From NCBI GenBank assembly GCA_023410675.1, contig JAEYPM010000095.1, positions 78,273 to 142,272 on the forward strand: 64,000 bases of DNA, in the 5' to 3' direction. Under the pieces are notes generated by a model. The model was not told the origin of the DNA, ran no database searches, and saw only the letters and a list, made by a program, of their open reading frames with translations. Both the position numbers and the translations under genes were made by a program. The stretch's first letter is position 1, and every line of letters starts with the position of its first letter. Positions 62,714 to 64,000 of this stretch are shown one piece after another. This DNA comes from Bacillota bacterium (GTDB lineage Bacteria > Bacillota > Clostridia > Lachnospirales > Cellulosilyticaceae).

Positions 62714-63869
62714 TAAAATTTTTAATAAAGGCTCAAAAGATACTAAAGAAACAGTATCTAAGGAACCTAAAGAAGAACCAATAGCAGTAGAAGAAAGAGA
62801 AGAAGAAATAGGAGACAAAACTACACAAGACAAGATAACGGAAGACGAAACATCAGAAGAACCATTAGATGACATATTAGAAGATGAAACGCTAGAAGAT
62901 GCATTGCAAGAGGAAGAAGTACAAGAAGAAATGCAAAAAAAGGGGTCATCAGGTTTATTTGCTAAGCTCTTTAATGGATTAACTAAGACAAGAGACAGCA
63001 TATTAAGTGGTGTGGACAATGTCATTCATTCATTTAAAAAAATAGATGAAGAGTTATTTGAAGAGTTAGAAGAAGTACTCATTATGGCAGATTTTGGTGT
63101 AGATACAACACAGAAGATCATTGATAAGCTAAAAGCAGAAGTAAAAACCAAAAAAATTACTGATCCACTAGAGTTAAAAGATACATTGAAATACATCATA
63201 AGAGATATTTTAACAACCCAGCAAACAGAAGATCTATTAGCTATAACAAAACCTATTGTCATGCTTGTCATAGGCGTAAATGGAGCAGGGAAAACAACAA
63301 CCATTGGGAAAATGTCTTATTTACTCAAAAAAAACAACAAAAAAGTATTAGTTGCCGCAGCTGATACCTTTAGAGCAGCTGCAATTGATCAATTACAAGT
63401 GTGGACAGATAGGGCAGGGGTTGAAATTATCAAGCATAGTGAAGGGTCTGATCCTGCTTCAGTGATCTACGATGCGATCGCGGCAGCAAAATCAAGAAAG
63501 GTAGATGTGCTTATTTGTGATACAGCGGGTAGACTTCAAAATAAGACAAATCTGATGAAAGAACTAGAGAAAATATCTAGAATTATTGAACGGGAGTATC
63601 CTGAGGCATACAAAGAAGTACTTATTGTTTTAGATGCTACAACAGGGCAAAATGCAGTGCAACAAGTTAAACTATTTAAAGAAATTACCAATTTGAATGG
63701 CATTGTACTCACTAAGTTAGATGGAACAGCAAAAGGAGGAGCAATAGTTGGCATTTACTCTAGTATGGGCATTCCAGTAAAATATATTGGTGTAGGCGAA
63801 AAAATTGATGACCTTCAAAAATTTGATCCAGAAGATTTCGCGAATGCACTTCTTAATGAAAGCGAATAA
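62700..63869 (+). CDS. ftsY: Signal recognition particle receptor FtsY
   Basis: FtsY is the membrane-associated GTPase that receives SRP-ribosome complexes. GTG 62700 lies six bases after AGGAGG and is within the end of smc, so the two are coupled. The 389-residue protein has a basic start (SIFNKIFNKGSK), an acidic A domain (about residues 15-80), the N helical bundle and the G domain with VIGVNGAGKTTTIGKM, DTFRAAAIDQL, DTAGR and TKLDGTAKGG. The usual downstream genes ylxM and ffh are not seen within the last 130 bases. Confidence 0.96.
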   Translation: MSIFNKIFNKGSKDTKETVSKEPKEEPIAVEEREEEIGDKTTQDKITEDETSEEPLDDILEDETLEDALQEEEVQEEMQKKGSSGLFAKLFNGLTKTRDSILSGVDNVIHSFKKIDEELFEELEEVLIMADFGVDTTQKIIDKLKAEVKTKKITDPLELKDTLKYIIRDILTTQQTEDLLAITKPIVMLVIGVNGAGKTTTIGKMSYLLKKNNKKVLVAAADTFRAAAIDQLQVWTDRAGVEIIKHSEGSDPASVIYDAIAAAKSRKVDVLICDTAGRLQNKTNLMKELEKISRIIEREYPEAYKEVLIVLDATTGQNAVQQVKLFKEITNLNGIVLTKLDGTAKGGAIVGIYSSMGIPVKYIGVGEKIDDLQKFDPEDFANALLNESE

Positions 63870-64000
63870 TTTTAGTGTGAACCACAAATGAAAATGTCCC
63901 ATTTATTCCAATTTCCTTGTTGACAACGAGCCTCTAGCCCTTAGGAAACCCAAATTATGCTCATATGGCAAGAAACCTTGTAAGTACAGCCATATGGCAT
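63870..64000. other. Downstream of ftsY: possible insertion-element end
   Basis: No ylxM or ffh start appears. The sequence looks less AT-rich than neighbouring spacers. It holds GTGAACCACAAATGAAAATG (63876-63895), which by memory resembles terminal repeats of IS21-like elements. CATATGGCA occurs at 63962 and 63991, and GCCATATG (63989-63996) is inverted to the first. The window ends before this can be judged. Confidence 0.3.

Overview
This 64 kb window is a chromosomal core segment of an AT-rich, endospore-forming, Gram-positive bacterium of the class Clostridia. The evidence is a complete SpoIIGA/sigma-E/sigma-G locus next to ftsZ, an intact sigma-K gene, SpoVD, SpoVE, GerW, YlbJ, a Spo0E-like peptide, CodY, RNase J, MraZ and a MurE with the meso-diaminopimelate motif DNPR. 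An HPr-like protein without its catalytic histidine and a SpoVD with KTA instead of KTG suggest the Lachnospirales side of Clostridia; that placement is inference. No rRNA, tRNA, CRISPR array or complete mobile element was seen.

Layout. 1-9.4 kb (+): the 3' part of prmA, rsmE, a stand-alone CheY, a cysteine desulfurase/ThiI pair, an HPr-like gene (minus strand), mtaB, ireB-ruvX-DUF1292, a Fur-family regulator and RNase J. 9.4-14.8 kb: sigK (minus strand), then an accessory stretch with a broken acetyltransferase, coding debris and a large S-layer-anchored leucine-rich-repeat surface protein. 14.8-17.9 kb (minus): mltG-trmR-trhP, a tRNA wobble-uridine modification pair next to a cell-wall lytic transglycosylase. 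18.3-25.8 kb: small and poorly known genes (a frameshifted membrane protein, an unknown gene followed by DUF2953 and GerW, a lysine-rich unknown, a TetR regulator with a flavin reductase), then ychF, lgt and a Spo0E-like peptide. 26-41.8 kb (+): the division and cell-wall cluster mraZ-rsmH-ftsL-pbpB-spoVD-murE-murF-mraY-murD-spoVE-murA-divIB-ftsZ, preceded by a clear five-unit MraZ operator. 42-45.3 kb: spoIIGA-sigE-sigG-ymxH-nrdR. 45.3-51.1 kb: yifB/comM (minus), dprA-topA, codY. 51.2-53.7 kb (minus): tmcAL-ylbJ. 53.8-63.9 kb (+): pta-ackA, DUF177-rpmF-plsX-acpP-rnc-smc-ftsY. The last ~130 bases may begin an insertion element.

How the genes fit together. The centre of the window couples vegetative wall synthesis and septation to sporulation: the cluster ends in ftsZ and runs into the genes that make, process and follow sigma-E. 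Sporulation components are also scattered (sigK, gerW, spo0E-like, ylbJ). The flanks are housekeeping: tRNA thiolation and methylthiolation, lipoprotein maturation, acetate production, phospholipid and fatty-acid entry, and SRP-dependent targeting.

The least expected signals are non-coding. (1) A family of quasi-palindromic elements built on GAATTCACA / TGTGAATTC forms a 39-41 bp tandem array that runs into the end of prmA, and occurs singly elsewhere. (2) A second hairpin family occurs once as a terminator and once as the sigK leader, where its stem covers the ribosome binding site. (3) Five 10-bp direct repeats sit immediately before mraZ.
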